Assembly (NCBI GenBank): GCA_965240325.2
Contig: OZ251235.1
Coordinates: 2,046,001-2,110,000 of the forward strand
Direction: 5' to 3'
Source: Rebecca billardiae RCC1528
Taxonomy: Eukaryota > Haptophyta
Length of the DNA: 64,000 nt
The notes beneath the pieces were generated by a model, which worked only from the letters and a program-made list of their open reading frames with translations, made no database searches and was not told the origin of the DNA. This document shows positions 1-9,936 of the stretch, piece by piece. The position numbers and the translations under genes are program-made. Position 1 is the stretch's first letter. Every line of letters begins with the position of its first letter.

Positions 1-522
1 GGCGTGGGCACGTGGTGCGATGTGAGCGGCGTGATCGCGGGCGCGCACGGAGCGCGCGTGCGGTGGGGGCGGAGTCCGAGGGGCGTGCGGCGTGGACGCA
101 CCTTCATGAAGAGGTTGTACGCGCTTGGGCTCCGAGGCGGGCGTGCTGCGCGCAGGCGGCGCAGTGCGTCGTGCAGCGGCGCGCGCGGGTCAGCGAGCCA
201 TCCAAACTGCGCGCGCGGCGCGGCCGCGCGCGCGCGCGGCGCAGGGCGCACCTGGCTTGTCCTTCTTCTTGCGCCCGCGCTTGGTCGTGACCGGTCCGGG
301 CGCCTTCGACTGCGGGTACGCCGTCTGCTGGATCTGCACGGCGAACACAGCCTTGCAGTTCCCGCACTGCACCGAAGTGATGCCTTCGGGCAGCTGCACT
401 TGCAGCTGCGAGCCACAGTTTGGGCAGGTGACCTGGTACCACTGCGGCTGCGGCATGGGCATCGACATCTGCGGCCAGTTTGGCGGGGCGGCGCCAGTCT
501 GCGCGCCGGCTCCTGGGATCAT
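1..522 (-). CDS. Zinc-ribbon / HMG-YABBY-like nuclear protein, 5' part (runs off left end)
   Basis: Probable nuclear DNA-binding protein. The proposed start is the ATG at 522, with exon 1 at 522-252. A C4 zinc ribbon of the LSD1-like type begins near residue 33: CPNCG, then a beta-rich stretch, then CGNCKAVF. It is followed by a basic KRGRKKK patch. Exon 1 ends at a GTGCGC donor (251). Exon 2 (145-102) follows a GCGCAG acceptor, keeps frame and adds a segment ending PSAYNLFMK, which resembles the start of a YABBY/HMG-box fold. A further donor (GTGCGT at 101) shows the gene continues left of the window. Residues seen and frame agreement are direct; the nuclear role is inferred from the family. 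The rest of the HMG-like domain is not in the window. Confidence 0.7.
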
Positions 523-1237
523 CGCGTCCTCGGCCTCGGCGGTGTGCTGCGAGTCGCTGGTGTCGAGCTGCTGGCGCAGTTGGGAGCGAGTGCCCAGAGC
601 ACCTTGCTCGCCTATTTGACTCGTTGCCGACGAGCCAAAGGTCGGGCGGGCCCGCCCCAAGTCTGGCGCATCGGCTCGATAGCACAGGTTGATCGATCAT
701 CGAGCCCGAAGCTCTCGGGCGAGAAGGGGGACCAGTAGGGGCCCCTACAAAAACGCGAATGAGGGGTTCAAAGGAGACTCGCACCGATCGGAGCCGAGCG
801 CGCGCGCCCAGCGCCGTGGCGCGCTGCGTACGCAAACGGTTGGCGCTCGCGCGAAGCACGTTCAAAAATTGTTGAGTGCTCCCCTTTTTTTCTGTTTCAA
901 ATTCGACCGGTGGGGCCCGGACCTCAAGTCCTGAGGTCACGCATTTCGTCATCGCAAATCAGCGAACGTTCGAAAAGTGGAAGTACAGGGGTACGTGCCA
1001 GGCGGGTACCGCTCTAGCAGTTTCAAACACTGGTGATAGCTATCTCGCGCTTGCCGCCGCCTTGTGCCAAAAGTACCCGGATGAACTACACCGGACTGCG
1101 CAATCATCCGGAACGCTCGCAAAGCCGGAGCGGCCAGCGCGCGCCGCGCGGCTTTCCCTCGGACGACTTGTCGGGGCCGGGCCGCGAGGACGAGCAACAA
1201 GCACCCACGCGCACGGGCAGCACAACCACGACGTGCC
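523..1237. other. Intergenic, probable divergent promoter region
   Basis: This lies between the minus-strand zinc-ribbon gene and the plus-strand RIIa/QSOX genes, so it should hold both 5' regions. Frames here are open only because of high GC; no domain or RNA gene is recognisable. Confidence 0.4.
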
Positions 1238-1480
1238 ATGGCGGAGCCAAGCGGAGGACCTGGGCAGCAAGCGATCATGGCCTACTTGCAGGCGCACGAC
1301 CTGCAGGCCAAGCTCAACACGATGCTCAACGCGATGGTGCTGGAGCGCCCGAGCGACGTGCGTCGGTGGATGGGCGCCTACATCGAGCGCACGCACGGCA
1401 GCCGCGGCCAGAAGGTGGACGTGCGTATCCGCGGCTCGGCGACGGGCTCGGGCGTCGCCCTCAGCATCAGCCGGGCCTGA
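1238..1480 (+). CDS. Small RIIa / Dpy-30-like dimerisation domain protein (80 aa)
   Basis: This is an 80-residue protein starting at an ATG in a good Kozak context (GCCATGG). Residues about 15-50 (AYLQAHDLQAKLN, a VLERPSDV turn, then a WMGAYI helix) match the two-helix RIIa/Dpy-30 docking-dimerisation pattern. That pattern occurs in PKA regulatory subunits, flagellar radial-spoke and adenylate-kinase-like proteins, and COMPASS Dpy-30. There is no other domain; the tail is short and basic. The TGA stop at 1478-1480 overlaps the start of the signal-like stretch of the QSOX frame. The fold assignment is by pattern; the partner and cellular role cannot be told from the sequence. Confidence 0.65.
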   Translation: MAEPSGGPGQQAIMAYLQAHDLQAKLNTMLNAMVLERPSDVRRWMGAYIERTHGSRGQKVDVRIRGSATGSGVALSISRA

Positions 1481-1551
1481 GGCGGCGCGGCGGGCTGCTT
1501 CGCCTCCTGCTCTGCGCCTGCGCCCTCGCGGAGCCGGCGGCGGGCGGCTGG

Positions 1552-3390
1552 ATGTACGAAGACGCTGCGGACCTGATCGCGCGCGTCGTGGACGTCGAGG
1601 CCGTGGTGACCAGTGGCCGCCCGGCGCTGCTGGAGTTCTTCGCGCCGTGGTGCGGCCACTGCCAGGCCTTCGCCGGCGAGTACCGCGTGGCCGCGGCGAC
1701 GCTGGCGGCGGAGATGCCGACACTGTCTGTGGGCGCGATCGACTGTGTCGCCGACGCTGCCGTGTGCAGCTCGAACGCCGTCAAGATGTACCCGACGCTG
1801 CGGCTGTACGACCCGGTCGGGGCTGTGAGTGACTTCTCTGGCCGGCACACCGCGCGCCATGTCGTCGAGTGGGTCACGCGCACCGCGCTCACGTTCCCGG
1901 CCGCGCAGCCGCTCGTCGTGAGCACGGACGCGGCCGTGCGCGAGCTGGTGGCAGACTCGCCGCTGGTGCTCGCGGTGCCCGCGCTCGAGGCCGGCGAGGA
2001 CGTCGGCCTGCGACGGCTCGCGTTGCGCTGGGGCTCGGTCGCCCAGATTGGCGGATGGCGGCCGACGAGCGCTGCGCAGCCCTCGGCGCTCGCGGCGCTC
2101 GCACCGCAACGGCGGGCCGGTGAGCGCTCCCTCTGGCTGTTGCACGCCGCAGGCCGGGCACTGGCGCTCCCGACGGATCTGATGCACGCGGATGCCGCGC
2201 GCGCGCTCGCGGCCGTGCCCGAGGCGGAGGCGGTGCTCAGCAGCGCGCTGGGCATCCGCTTCAACAGCACGCACGCCGCACGCGCCGCTGCCGCTGCGCG
2301 CGACAAGCTGGCGGCCGGCGGCGGCGTCGGCCGCGCGGCGCGCGCAACCGTCGCCGTGCAAAACGCGAGCGCGCCGGAGGCGGACTTGCACGAGGCGGTG
2401 CGCGCCTGGCTCACGTACAACGTCTTCATCGGCGTGGAAATCCTCAGCGGCGCGCGCCTCAGGAGCGTCGCCTCCATCCTGCGCGTCCTCGGCGCGTCCC
2501 AGCCACCGGTCGGGCCGGCCGTCGTCGGCGCAATGGCGACGGCTCTCGGCCAGCTGGCTGACGCTGGCGACGACGTGCCGCGCGCCCGCTGGGAGAGCAT
2601 GCTCGACGCGCACGGCGTGCGGGCATCGGCGGATGGCCAGCCGGCCGCGTGGCGTGAGTGCGCGCCGAGCGTCTCCCCCTTCACCTGCGGCCTGTGGCTC
2701 GTCCTCCACGCGGCCACGGTGCGCGCCGCGGCGGACGCAGATGCGTCGTCCGTGTTTGCCGCCGTCGTCGACCTCGTCGATCGCTTCTTCGGGTGCGACA
2801 CGTGCCGCGCGCACTTCCTCGCGCTGGTCGAGGCGGATGGCGCCGCGCTGCGCACGCGCACGGCCGGCCGGCGCGAGCTCGCCCTCTGGCTCTGGCGCGC
2901 GCACAACAGCGTCAACGCGCGGCTCGCTCGCGAGCGCAGCTCCCCCCGCGCGCGCGGCAAGGCGCAACGGCCGACCCGCGCGGAGTGCCCACAGTGCAAG
3001 GGTGGGGAGGGCGCCTGGGACGAGCAGGCGGTGCTCAGCTGGCTCGCTCGACGGTACTGCGGGCCTGCGCCTGGGCCCGGCGCGCAGGCGCCACGTCGCT
3101 GTGGATCGATCGCCGACCGGACTCCGGCGCGCGCAAACGCGTGGGGCTCGAGTGCCAGCCACGGCCTCTCCACAAACGCAGCCATCGCGGACGTGGTCAG
3201 CGCATCGACCATGCTGCCGGCCATCCCGGTGTGGCTGTGCGCGCTCGCGCTGTGCTGGGTTTGGCGGCGACGCGCGTGCTCTCGGCGAGGTCCTGCCTGG
3301 CGCCGCGGCGGGGCAGCGGCGGCGCACGGGCCGACCAACCTCCAATCTGCGCTCGACGCTGGATCGCCGCCGCCTGCACGCAGCCTGTGA
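1552..3390 (+). CDS. QSOX: Quiescin-type sulfhydryl oxidase (thioredoxin + ERV domains)
   Basis: This is a FAD-dependent oxidase that makes protein disulfides in the secretory pathway and passes electrons to oxygen. The thioredoxin domain carries WCGHC at 1648-1662, within a FFAPWCGHCQAF context. The C-terminal ERV/ALR domain shows the redox pair FFGCDTCRAHF (around 2785-2820), a WLWRAHNSVN FAD-binding helix and CPQC followed by RRYC. A hydrophobic segment (around residue 560 from this ATG: IPVWLCALALCWVW) followed by Arg-rich sequence is a membrane anchor, as in long QSOX forms. The start is uncertain. A signal-peptide-like run (GLLRLLLCACALAEP) lies upstream at 1483-1545 in the same frame without a nearby ATG. 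The next upstream in-frame ATG (1081) would overlap the RIIa gene in another frame. Confidence 0.88.
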   Translation: MYEDAADLIARVVDVEAVVTSGRPALLEFFAPWCGHCQAFAGEYRVAAATLAAEMPTLSVGAIDCVADAAVCSSNAVKMYPTLRLYDPVGAVSDFSGRHTARHVVEWVTRTALTFPAAQPLVVSTDAAVRELVADSPLVLAVPALEAGEDVGLRRLALRWGSVAQIGGWRPTSAAQPSALAALAPQRRAGERSLWLLHAAGRALALPTDLMHADAARALAAVPEAEAVLSSALGIRFNSTHAARAAAAARDKLAAGGGVGRAARATVAVQNASAPEADLHEAVRAWLTYNVFIGVEILSGARLRSVASILRVLGASQPPVGPAVVGAMATALGQLADAGDDVPRARWESMLDAHGVRASADGQPAAWRECAPSVSPFTCGLWLVLHAATVRAAADADASSVFAAVVDLVDRFFGCDTCRAHFLALVEADGAALRTRTAGRRELALWLWRAHNSVNARLARERSSPRARGKAQRPTRAECPQCKGGEGAWDEQAVLSWLARRYCGPAPGPGAQAPRRCGSIADRTPARANAWGSSASHGLSTNAAIADVVSASTMLPAIPVWLCALALCWVWRRRACSRRGPAWRRGGAAAAHGPTNLQSALDAGSPPPARSL

Positions 3391-3699
3391 CCCGTGGCCG
3401 TAGGGGGTCCATGAGACCATGACAGCAGCCCATTGATTTATTGTGATTTCGACAACCATGCCATGTAGGTGTCTGACGAGCGTGGCGCTTGCGGAGTCAC
3501 TTACCAATATGTCCCAGAGAGCCGAGCCGACCCGGACCACCGCGGGCTCGCAGCCGTCGAATTCGGAGCCGGCCGCGTACGTCGCCATCAGGTCTACTCA
3601 GGACTAACGGTACTAAGTAGACTCCGGGTCGACTCCGTACTCAGCATCGTATAAGCTCGACGGGCGCTGGCGCGCCGCGAGGCGGCCGCAGCCCTCATC

Positions 3700-3860
3700 C
3701 AGGCCTCACAGGCGGACGGCTAAACGTCTAAAAACGAATTTTCCCGGCGGCGGCGCTACCATCGGCGACGGCTTCATGGGCGGTGACAGTTGGCGGGCGT
3801 CAATCTCGCCTGCCTGTGAGCTGTGTGCGTCTCTTATTCTTAGTAAACTGCAAAAACCGG
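3700..3860 (+). repeat. Dispersed repeat 1, copy A
   Basis: About 160 bp closely matching 10029-10177. Shared blocks include AGGCGGACGGCT, GCTACCATCGGCGACGGC, GGCGGGCGTCAATCTCGC and CTTATTCTTAGTAAACTG. It lies downstream of the QSOX stop, as copy B lies downstream of the Sec14-like gene. The type of element is unknown. Confidence 0.8.
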
Positions 3861-5327
3861 TGACTCGGATCACTCGGAACGTCGTCGCGTCGACTGTCAC
3901 TGATCATGCTAGCTGTGACGGTAGCCGTGACCCGCCGCCGTCGCGGCAAGCGAGCAGTTGACTGTTGAGCTAGCATAGCAGTGATGACGTGACGCGTCGT
4001 AGTTCAGCGTAACTTCAAGTACTTAGTAGCCTAGTGAACTACATTACTCAGTTTAGTTGCCGAGCGCGGAGCGGCAGGGCGTGTGGCGTATCACACCTAT
4101 ACGGTAGTCACTCCGCGTAGTTATTATTTTATTATTACTATTATTATTATACGACGTTATAATTATATATAATTATAAGATAATTGTGGATTCGTAACTC
4201 TAATCACCCGGATCTGCACTCACTGACTCACGGCACCGGCGGCCGCGCCGCGCGCAGTCACTACGGACCGACTACTCGCGGGTCAGCGCGTTAAGTCCGT
4301 TAACGTGCATCGTGAGTGCCCCTGAGTCAGCACGACCGGGTCACGCCACTCACGGTCCGGGTCACACCTGCAGTGGTCGTCGTCGATGCGCGCCGGCCCG
4401 CCCGGGCCCGCCGGCGGCGCCCGCGGCGGGCCTGCGGCCCTGGCGCGCGCGCAGCATGAGCACCGGCGCGCGGCGCGGACGACGCCAGCCGGCCCCGCGG
4501 GCGCGGGGGGAGCTCAGACCGGCTCGGTAGCCGGTGCAGTCATCGCCTAGCTAGGCTGCCGTACTGGCCAGGCCCGGTTCTGCGTAGTCGGAGTAGAGTC
4601 AGAGAGTGCCGCCGGCACTGTGAGCATTGAGCACTGATGCTTGAAGCCGCGCGCAGTACCGCATATGTGCCATGTGGCCTCGTACCATCTCATTCGGCTT
4701 AGCACGGCGGTCCCAGTATGCAAACTCTTGTATGATCGAAATTTTGTATGCCTGAGTCAGCCAGCAGGCTGACTCAGGCTGGCGGAGTGTGAGGCCTGAG
4801 GGCTGCATCAAGGGCGGCGCGGCCGGGCGCGCTCACACTGACGAGCGCGGACTCGCTCATAGACAGACGGTCAATCAAGCTGCCCCCGCGCCGGGATGAC
4901 GAAGCATCGTCAGGCAATAATTAAGACGCCCGCTGGCGCTAAGACGGACTCACTCAACTTGTAATACGGTGACTAAACTCTAAGATCACTATAGTCTATA
5001 CCGGTCATTGTCTCTTGGTCGTATTCTCAGTCGGATGCCAGCGGATTCATGTGAGCTGCGCCCAGTGATGATGAGCCAAAGGTAGAGACTAGTCACTAGA
5101 GGGCCACCGACTTCAGAGTACCGCGCAGACTACAGACGGCGACGGCGCCGTCCCGGGCGTCCGATCGATGATGTGGGCCAGCACAGTGGGGCGGCGCGCT
5201 GGCGCGCGCTGACTGACTCATCCTGATATTCACCATGACAATCACTAATCAGGGGCGGAGGCGAGAGCGGCGGCCCGCAGAGACCGCTCTCACGGCAGCG
5301 TACAAGTATGTAAGTAAAGTACAGTAT

Positions 5328-5352
5328 ACAGTTTACTAAGAATAAGAGACGC
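5328..5352 (-). repeat. Fragment of dispersed repeat 1 in reverse orientation
   Basis: The string AGTTTACTAAGAATAAGAGA followed by CGCAC is the reverse complement of the 3' end of repeat 1 copy A. Only this short terminal part is present. Confidence 0.6.
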
Positions 5353-5423
5353 ACTACAGTAGTACAAGTATGGGGGTACTGTTACGTACAGACTTCTAAG
5401 TTGCCCGCAGCCGATTAGTCAGC

Positions 5424-6802
5424 ATGTCGTCCGGCTTGGGACGCGCCGCCCCATCGTCACGGCATGGCGTCCGAGGAACAGCGTCAAGGATCCCGTCGCG
5501 ACCAAGCTTCCTCGTCTGCGTGGCACTACTAGCCTCGGCTTGCCCGACCTCGCGGGCGATTGGCGCAGACGACGAGCCCTCGCATCCCACCAGACAGCTG
5601 ATTGAGACTCGCTGGCCCGGCCCGGCAACGACGATGACAGCCAGTCGAGCCCGGTGGGATCCAGCTGCAAACCTGGGCCGGCTGCCGGCTGCAGCGGAGG
5701 CAGGGCACGACCAGACACTCGGGCACACTACCTCGCAGCCTCCACTCGAGCCGCGCTCACTCTGCATCAAGGGTCGCCAAGCACCAACTGTCTTCATCCT
5801 CGGGTGCAACAAGTGTGGCACGACCAGCATCACGCGGCAGATGCAAAATGCCTTCAAGGGGCGCGCCATGCGCGTCGCAACGGGCAAACGGCTCGAGGGC
5901 GAGCCCGTGTTCTACGAGAAGGAAAAGCACTTCTTCGACATCGACGCGAACTTCGCCAAGGGCTTCGAATGGTACCTCTCTCACTTCCCGCCGTGTACCG
6001 CACCTGCTGCCGTGATCCTTGACGCGACCCCCGATTACCTCAGGACACCGAGTGTCCCACAGCGACTGGCTCAAGCATACGGCGAACATCGCAAGGAATT
6101 GACGTTCATCGTGATCCTACGTGACCCTGTGCGCGCGATGGTGCTGGCGCCGCTCTCTTCCGCGCGCCCCGGACTGAGTGAGTGCACCCAGCTGCAGCGC
6201 GTGCCACTGCTGACATGCACCAGCGCACATATCCACACCACACTGCGTTTGCCTGCCTGCAGGCTGAACGCGTCGAATCAGCCTTTTATCATGCGGTGGG
6301 CATCCACTCGCGCATGCCCAGTTGGGTGTACCAGAGCAGCGATCCGCCGTACACCCACTGGGTGCGTAGGTTTTTGGAGCTTGCACACAACTGCACTCGC
6401 CAAGACAGGGTCCCACTTTGGCCGAGGTGCGGCAGCATTGTGAGCCTCTTCGCGTCGCTCTACGCAGACCAGCTGCAGCATTGGTTCAGGGTTTTCGCTC
6501 CGTCGCAGTTTGTCGTGATCCCCTTCGACCTGTACTTGTCCAACAACACGCTGGTGATGGCCGACCTCGCAGCTCGACTCGGCATGCACGTGAAGCCTGG
6601 CCGGGCGCAGGCGGGTGCGAAGGCCCTGAACCGCAGGAAAAAGCCACGCGCGGCGCACGACGTTGCAGCAACGGCCTCAATGCGACCATTTTTTGTTGGG
6701 CCAAATGGACGGCTCGACGCGTTGCTGAGCAGCAATGCTGTTCACGTGTGCCCGGATGGCCAGTTGCCACACGAGCATGGCTCGCATTTTTTCGCGTACT
6801 AG
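5424..6802 (+). CDS. Golgi/secretory-type sulfotransferase, two exons
   Basis: This enzyme transfers sulfate from PAPS to a carbohydrate or similar acceptor in the secretory pathway. It starts at ATG 5424. Residues about 28-40 (FLVCVALLASAC) form a signal anchor, giving type II topology. The 5'-phosphosulfate loop GCNKCGTTS is near residue 128, and the 3'-phosphate motif (VILRDPVR) ends exon 1. Exon 1 is 5424-6140 and exon 2 is 6263-6802, with donor GTGCTG at 6141 and acceptor TGCAG at 6262. The join is phase 0 and gives RDPVRAM followed by AERVESAFYHAVG. The predicted length is 418 aa. An alternative GTGAGT donor at 6178 breaks frame with this acceptor. The family is clear; the acceptor substrate is unknown. 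Confidence 0.85.
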
Positions 6803-6957
6803 CCTCGAAGCAACGCGGAGCAGTCTCATGCGACGATAGCAATGGCCGCATCATCAGCGCAATGTCTTAGTCGTAGTATATAGGAATTCTACTCCGACGA
6901 CCGTACGGGCCTTAAAACGCGCCGCCGGCCGCTCTCTGAGATAACTGTACTAATCGT

Positions 6958-7610
6958 AGCGGCAATCCGGCGGGCGCAATAAGGAGCTGTCACTTTATAT
7001 TAATATAATAACAAACTGATGATGGGGCTTGCTATCTGCGGATCTGGCTGACTGGAAACTGAGACTAGCGATTATTGGCTGGTTCGCTATACGCATAGTC
7101 ATGCTACACTAAGAAACCGGGACTACGTCGTCGCGGCTGACGAGTGCGGCCCGCCGAGGCGCAGTGGCCAGTGGGAGGCGCGGCGCCGGCGGCCCGACTA
7201 CAAGTACAGGCCAAGTCCCGCCTTCTCCTGATGAGTGATGACTGACTCCTGGCCAGTGCACCGCAGCATCCATGCAACATCACGCCAGATTTGCTCCAAT
7301 AAAATGGCGGGCTGAAATATATTTCGTCGGCCTCGCCGGCAGCCTGGCCTAAAGGCTAAAGTCTAAACTCACTAAAGACTCAGCGGGGGGCTCTGCCCCC
7401 GCGCCCGCTGCGCCCCCCGCGCCTGCGCGGCGGGCGGACCTAGCTATAAGAAACTGAGACTCCGTAGCAGCGCGCTCACAGGGCTACCGAACGGCGGCTA
7501 AGCAGCCTAAGTCGGGCTAAGAATAAAGAAACCGAGACTACCGTAGCCGTGAGATCTCTGACGACTTATTCTAATAATAATTGCCCGCGATTGACCTGTA
7601 CCGTGTACGG
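6958..7610 (+). repeat. Dispersed repeat 2, copy A
   Basis: About 650 bp matching 26636-27125 with indels. Shared blocks include CTAAGAAACCGGGACTACGT, CCGCAGCATCCATGCAACAT, a GGGGGGCTCTG hairpin-like stretch and CCGTGAGATCTCTGACGACT. Both copies end close to a long AT microsatellite. There is no coding capacity, so it is probably a non-autonomous element. Confidence 0.75.
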
Positions 7611-7689
7611 GTCTAAGCCGGCGTCAGCACACGCACTCACGATGCTATCTATCTGATTAGCTCATCATTAGCAGTGATAGTATGTTTGA

Positions 7690-7719
7690 ATATATATATA
7701 TACTTATATATATATATAA

Positions 7720-7798
<79 letters not shown>
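7690..7798. repeat. (TA)n microsatellite
   Basis: About 110 bp of nearly pure TA dinucleotides with two short interruptions, followed by CACACACG. Confidence 0.95.
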
Positions 7799-7800
<2 letters not shown>

Positions 7801-7874
7801 GACACACACACGCGGCACATCATATCGATAGCAGATAGATAGATCGTCGAGATAGCATCAGATAGATAGACGAT

Positions 7875-7876
<2 letters not shown>

Positions 7877-7907
<31 letters not shown>
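7877..7907. repeat. (GA)n microsatellite
   Basis: About 15 GA units immediately beyond the ceramidase stop codon, so probably in its 3' UTR. Confidence 0.9.
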
Positions 7908-7912
<5 letters not shown>

Positions 7913-7925
7913 GCTGCCACTGGCG

Positions 7926-8747
7926 CTATTCTTCGCGGCTCCGCTGCCGCCCGCCGCCGAGGCGGCCGACCACAGCTGGCAGGCCAAAGAAAGCTGCAGA
8001 GCGAGCCACCTGCAGTTGCGATGGTTGCTTGAGCAGCGCGATGGCCAGCAGGTACAGGTGTGGGCCTGCCGTCGAAGTGAGGTGAAAGAGGGCGTGGGTC
8101 GGCATCACCTTCATCCACGGCAGGCTCGCGCAGCCCAGCTCGCCGGGCACCCAGAGCAGGGCAAAGCCACCCACGTACACGAGCGTCGCGGCGACAATCA
8201 GCCTGCGCTGCAGCGGCGGCGTGCGGCTGGCGAGCGTCACGAAGGAATAGCGGCCGGCAACGACGACGAGAGCGGCTACACTCGCGATGTACATTGCCAG
8301 GAAGCGCTCGAACCCCCCTTTGAAGTAGACGACGGTTGCGAAGGCGCTATAGGTGCCAAGCGCCGACGTCGACCAGTGCCGGTTCGAGTGGCCTGTGCGC
8401 GCGTCAGCGGCGCGCACACTCGCGTCGATGAAGATGCAGGAACCCCAGAGCATCGGCAACTCGTCTAATATCTGCCCCTCCCGTCGCAGCGTGGCATGGA
8501 ACGCCATCGTGCCCACGCCGATCACGAAGACGAGCAGGTAAGCGCACAGCAGCTCGTGGCCAAGCGCATGCGCGACGCACATGCGCATGCCCGCCGCGCC
8601 GATGGCGATGATAGGTGCTGCTGTTAGAGTGTTCCAGAACTCGGCCACCATCGGCGTGACGGCGTAGTCGCCTTCGCAAAAGTTCATCGTGGAAGTGGGG
8701 GGTCCCCACATGCCTGGAGGCCCTCCGGACACGCTCGCGGCCACCAT
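7926..8747 (-). CDS. ACER: Alkaline ceramidase family membrane hydrolase
   Basis: Cleaves ceramide to sphingosine and fatty acid; a multi-pass ER/Golgi enzyme. It starts at ATG 8747 and is 273 aa, normal for the family. Near the N terminus it shows the family signature MWGPPTSTMNFCEGDYAV, then EFWNT. GTMAFHATL with ELPMLWG and the late PTHALFHLTSTAGPHLYL supply the conserved Asp and His residues that bind the catalytic zinc. Several hydrophobic helices separate these motifs. There is no intron. It lies head to head with the Sec14-like gene, with only 125 bp between the two ATGs, so they probably share a promoter. A GTG further upstream is in frame but is not needed. Confidence 0.9.
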   Translation of the reverse strand: MVAASVSGGPPGMWGPPTSTMNFCEGDYAVTPMVAEFWNTLTAAPIIAIGAAGMRMCVAHALGHELLCAYLLVFVIGVGTMAFHATLRREGQILDELPMLWGSCIFIDASVRAADARTGHSNRHWSTSALGTYSAFATVVYFKGGFERFLAMYIASVAALVVVAGRYSFVTLASRTPPLQRRLIVAATLVYVGGFALLWVPGELGCASLPWMKVMPTHALFHLTSTAGPHLYLLAIALLKQPSQLQVARSAAFFGLPAVVGRLGGGRQRSREE

Positions 8748-8872
8748 GCTGAAATAGCGGCGCAGAATCTTCACAAGCGCAGTCGTGTTTCACAGCGTGG
8801 TGAGCAGCGAACTTTCAGGGACTCTGCGACGACTTGTTGGCACCCAGCATCACGCGTCGTGGTCGCGCCCTG
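8748..8872. promoter_or_regulatory. Short bidirectional promoter region
   Basis: The ATG codons of ceramidase (8747, minus) and the Sec14-like gene (8873, plus) are 125 bp apart, so both transcription starts must lie in or next to this segment. No TATA-like box is evident. Confidence 0.5.
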
Positions 8873-9936
8873 ATGCCCGGGTTCATCCTCCGGCCGGCCA
8901 AGCAACAGCCCGTCGAGGTGTCTGGAGTCACCCCAACGGCACCCACGAGCCATGCGCAGATCACTGCGACCTTCTCGGCTGGCTTTTTGGCCGGCCCGAA
9001 GCTCCCGCTCATCTCCGACCTGCTCGCGGAGCACCGCGCCGCAGTCGCAGCCGTCAAGGCGAGCCCCGAGCTGCGCGGCATCCTCGGGCCTGAGCACGAC
9101 GACCTGTACATCCTGCGGTACGTGCTCTCGAACAAAGGCGACGCGGATGCCGCTGCCTCCGCCGTACTGCGAAGCATCAACTGGCGGCGTGAGCACGCAG
9201 ACCTGCTGTTGCGTATCGATGCTCTGCAAGCTGATGTCCGCGCGACCATTGCGACAGGCATGCTCCCGTGGCGCACAGTGAACGGGCAGCCGGTGCAGTT
9301 CACGATGCCCTTTGCCGTTCCTACAGAGCAGTGGGCCACCAAGTCGGAGGACTGGCACTTCGAGGCGGGCATTTCGAACCGCGAGCTCGCGTATCGCACG
9401 TGCGACCGTCTGACGCGCGAGAGCGGTCGGCTGCACAAGCTGGTGATGCTGCAGGATGCCACCGGACTTTCGCTCTCGTTCGTGCTGCGCGCGCACAAGC
9501 TCGCTGGGAACCAGGGTAAGCTGAGTAAGCTGTCCGAATTCCTCTACCCGCAGCTGATCGACAAGATCATCATCACGCACCCGCCACCCTTCCTTTCGCT
9601 GCTGCACCGCATGGCAGCCGTCTCGATGAGTGAGCGCACACTCAGAAAGTTCAAGGTGGCAGCCGACGCGCACGAGATTGCTGAGGTGTGCGCGACGCCG
9701 CGAGCTCATCCACCCACCAAGCCATCTGCGAGCCACCGCTGACGCGCCCCGCGCCCGCGCCCCACGCACGTCGCTCGCGCGCTTCGCCACTGCACCAGAA
9801 AGCGGACCTGGGTGACGTGGGCCGCGTGCCCGAGTGCCTCGGCGGGAGCAAGGAGTGGGACGAGGGCTGGGTGCCGCTCGACCGCCACGGCGCGATCCGC
9901 AAGCAAAGGCGAGAGGCGGCGTCGTCAGAGGTCTGA
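8873..9936 (+). CDS. Sec14 / CRAL-TRIO lipid-transfer protein, two exons
   Basis: Probable phosphoinositide or other lipid transfer protein. ATG 8873 is preferred over an upstream in-frame TTG. Exon 1 (8873-9685) carries the CRAL-TRIO N-terminal helices (YILRYVLSNKGDADAA, SINWRREH). It then has the lipid-binding core: RLHKLVMLQDATGLSLSFV, YPQLIDKIIITHPP and the FLSLLH segment. The intron is 9686-9798 (GTGTGC to CACCAG). Exon 2 (9799-9936) continues in phase 0 as KADLGDVGRVPECLGG, the expected lid/end motif of the fold. The total is about 316 aa. The neighbouring divergent ceramidase suggests a shared link to membrane lipid metabolism (inference). Confidence 0.87.

Larger units (their letters stand above)
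3391..5423. other. Intergenic region with dispersed repeat and short AT-rich tracts
   Basis: There is no convincing gene here. It holds one copy of dispersed repeat 1 (3700-3860), a (TTA)n-like tract at about 4122-4150, an extremely GC-rich patch at 4390-4510 and an inverted fragment of repeat 1 near 5328-5352. The many in-frame stops argue against coding. Confidence 0.5.
6803..7925. other. Intergenic region with dispersed repeat 2 and microsatellites
   Basis: No gene is visible between the convergent sulfotransferase and ceramidase genes. The region holds repeat 2 copy A (about 6958-7610), an AT microsatellite and a GA microsatellite that abuts the ceramidase stop. Confidence 0.5.

Noticed and set aside
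1378-3588. 736-codon frame antisense to QSOX
   Set aside because: It is a GC-driven shadow of the QSOX coding frame, Arg/Ala-rich and without domains.
8834-8872. TTG at 8834 as start of the Sec14-like gene
   Set aside because: Eukaryotic initiation favours the in-frame ATG at 8873, and the extra residues show no conservation pattern.
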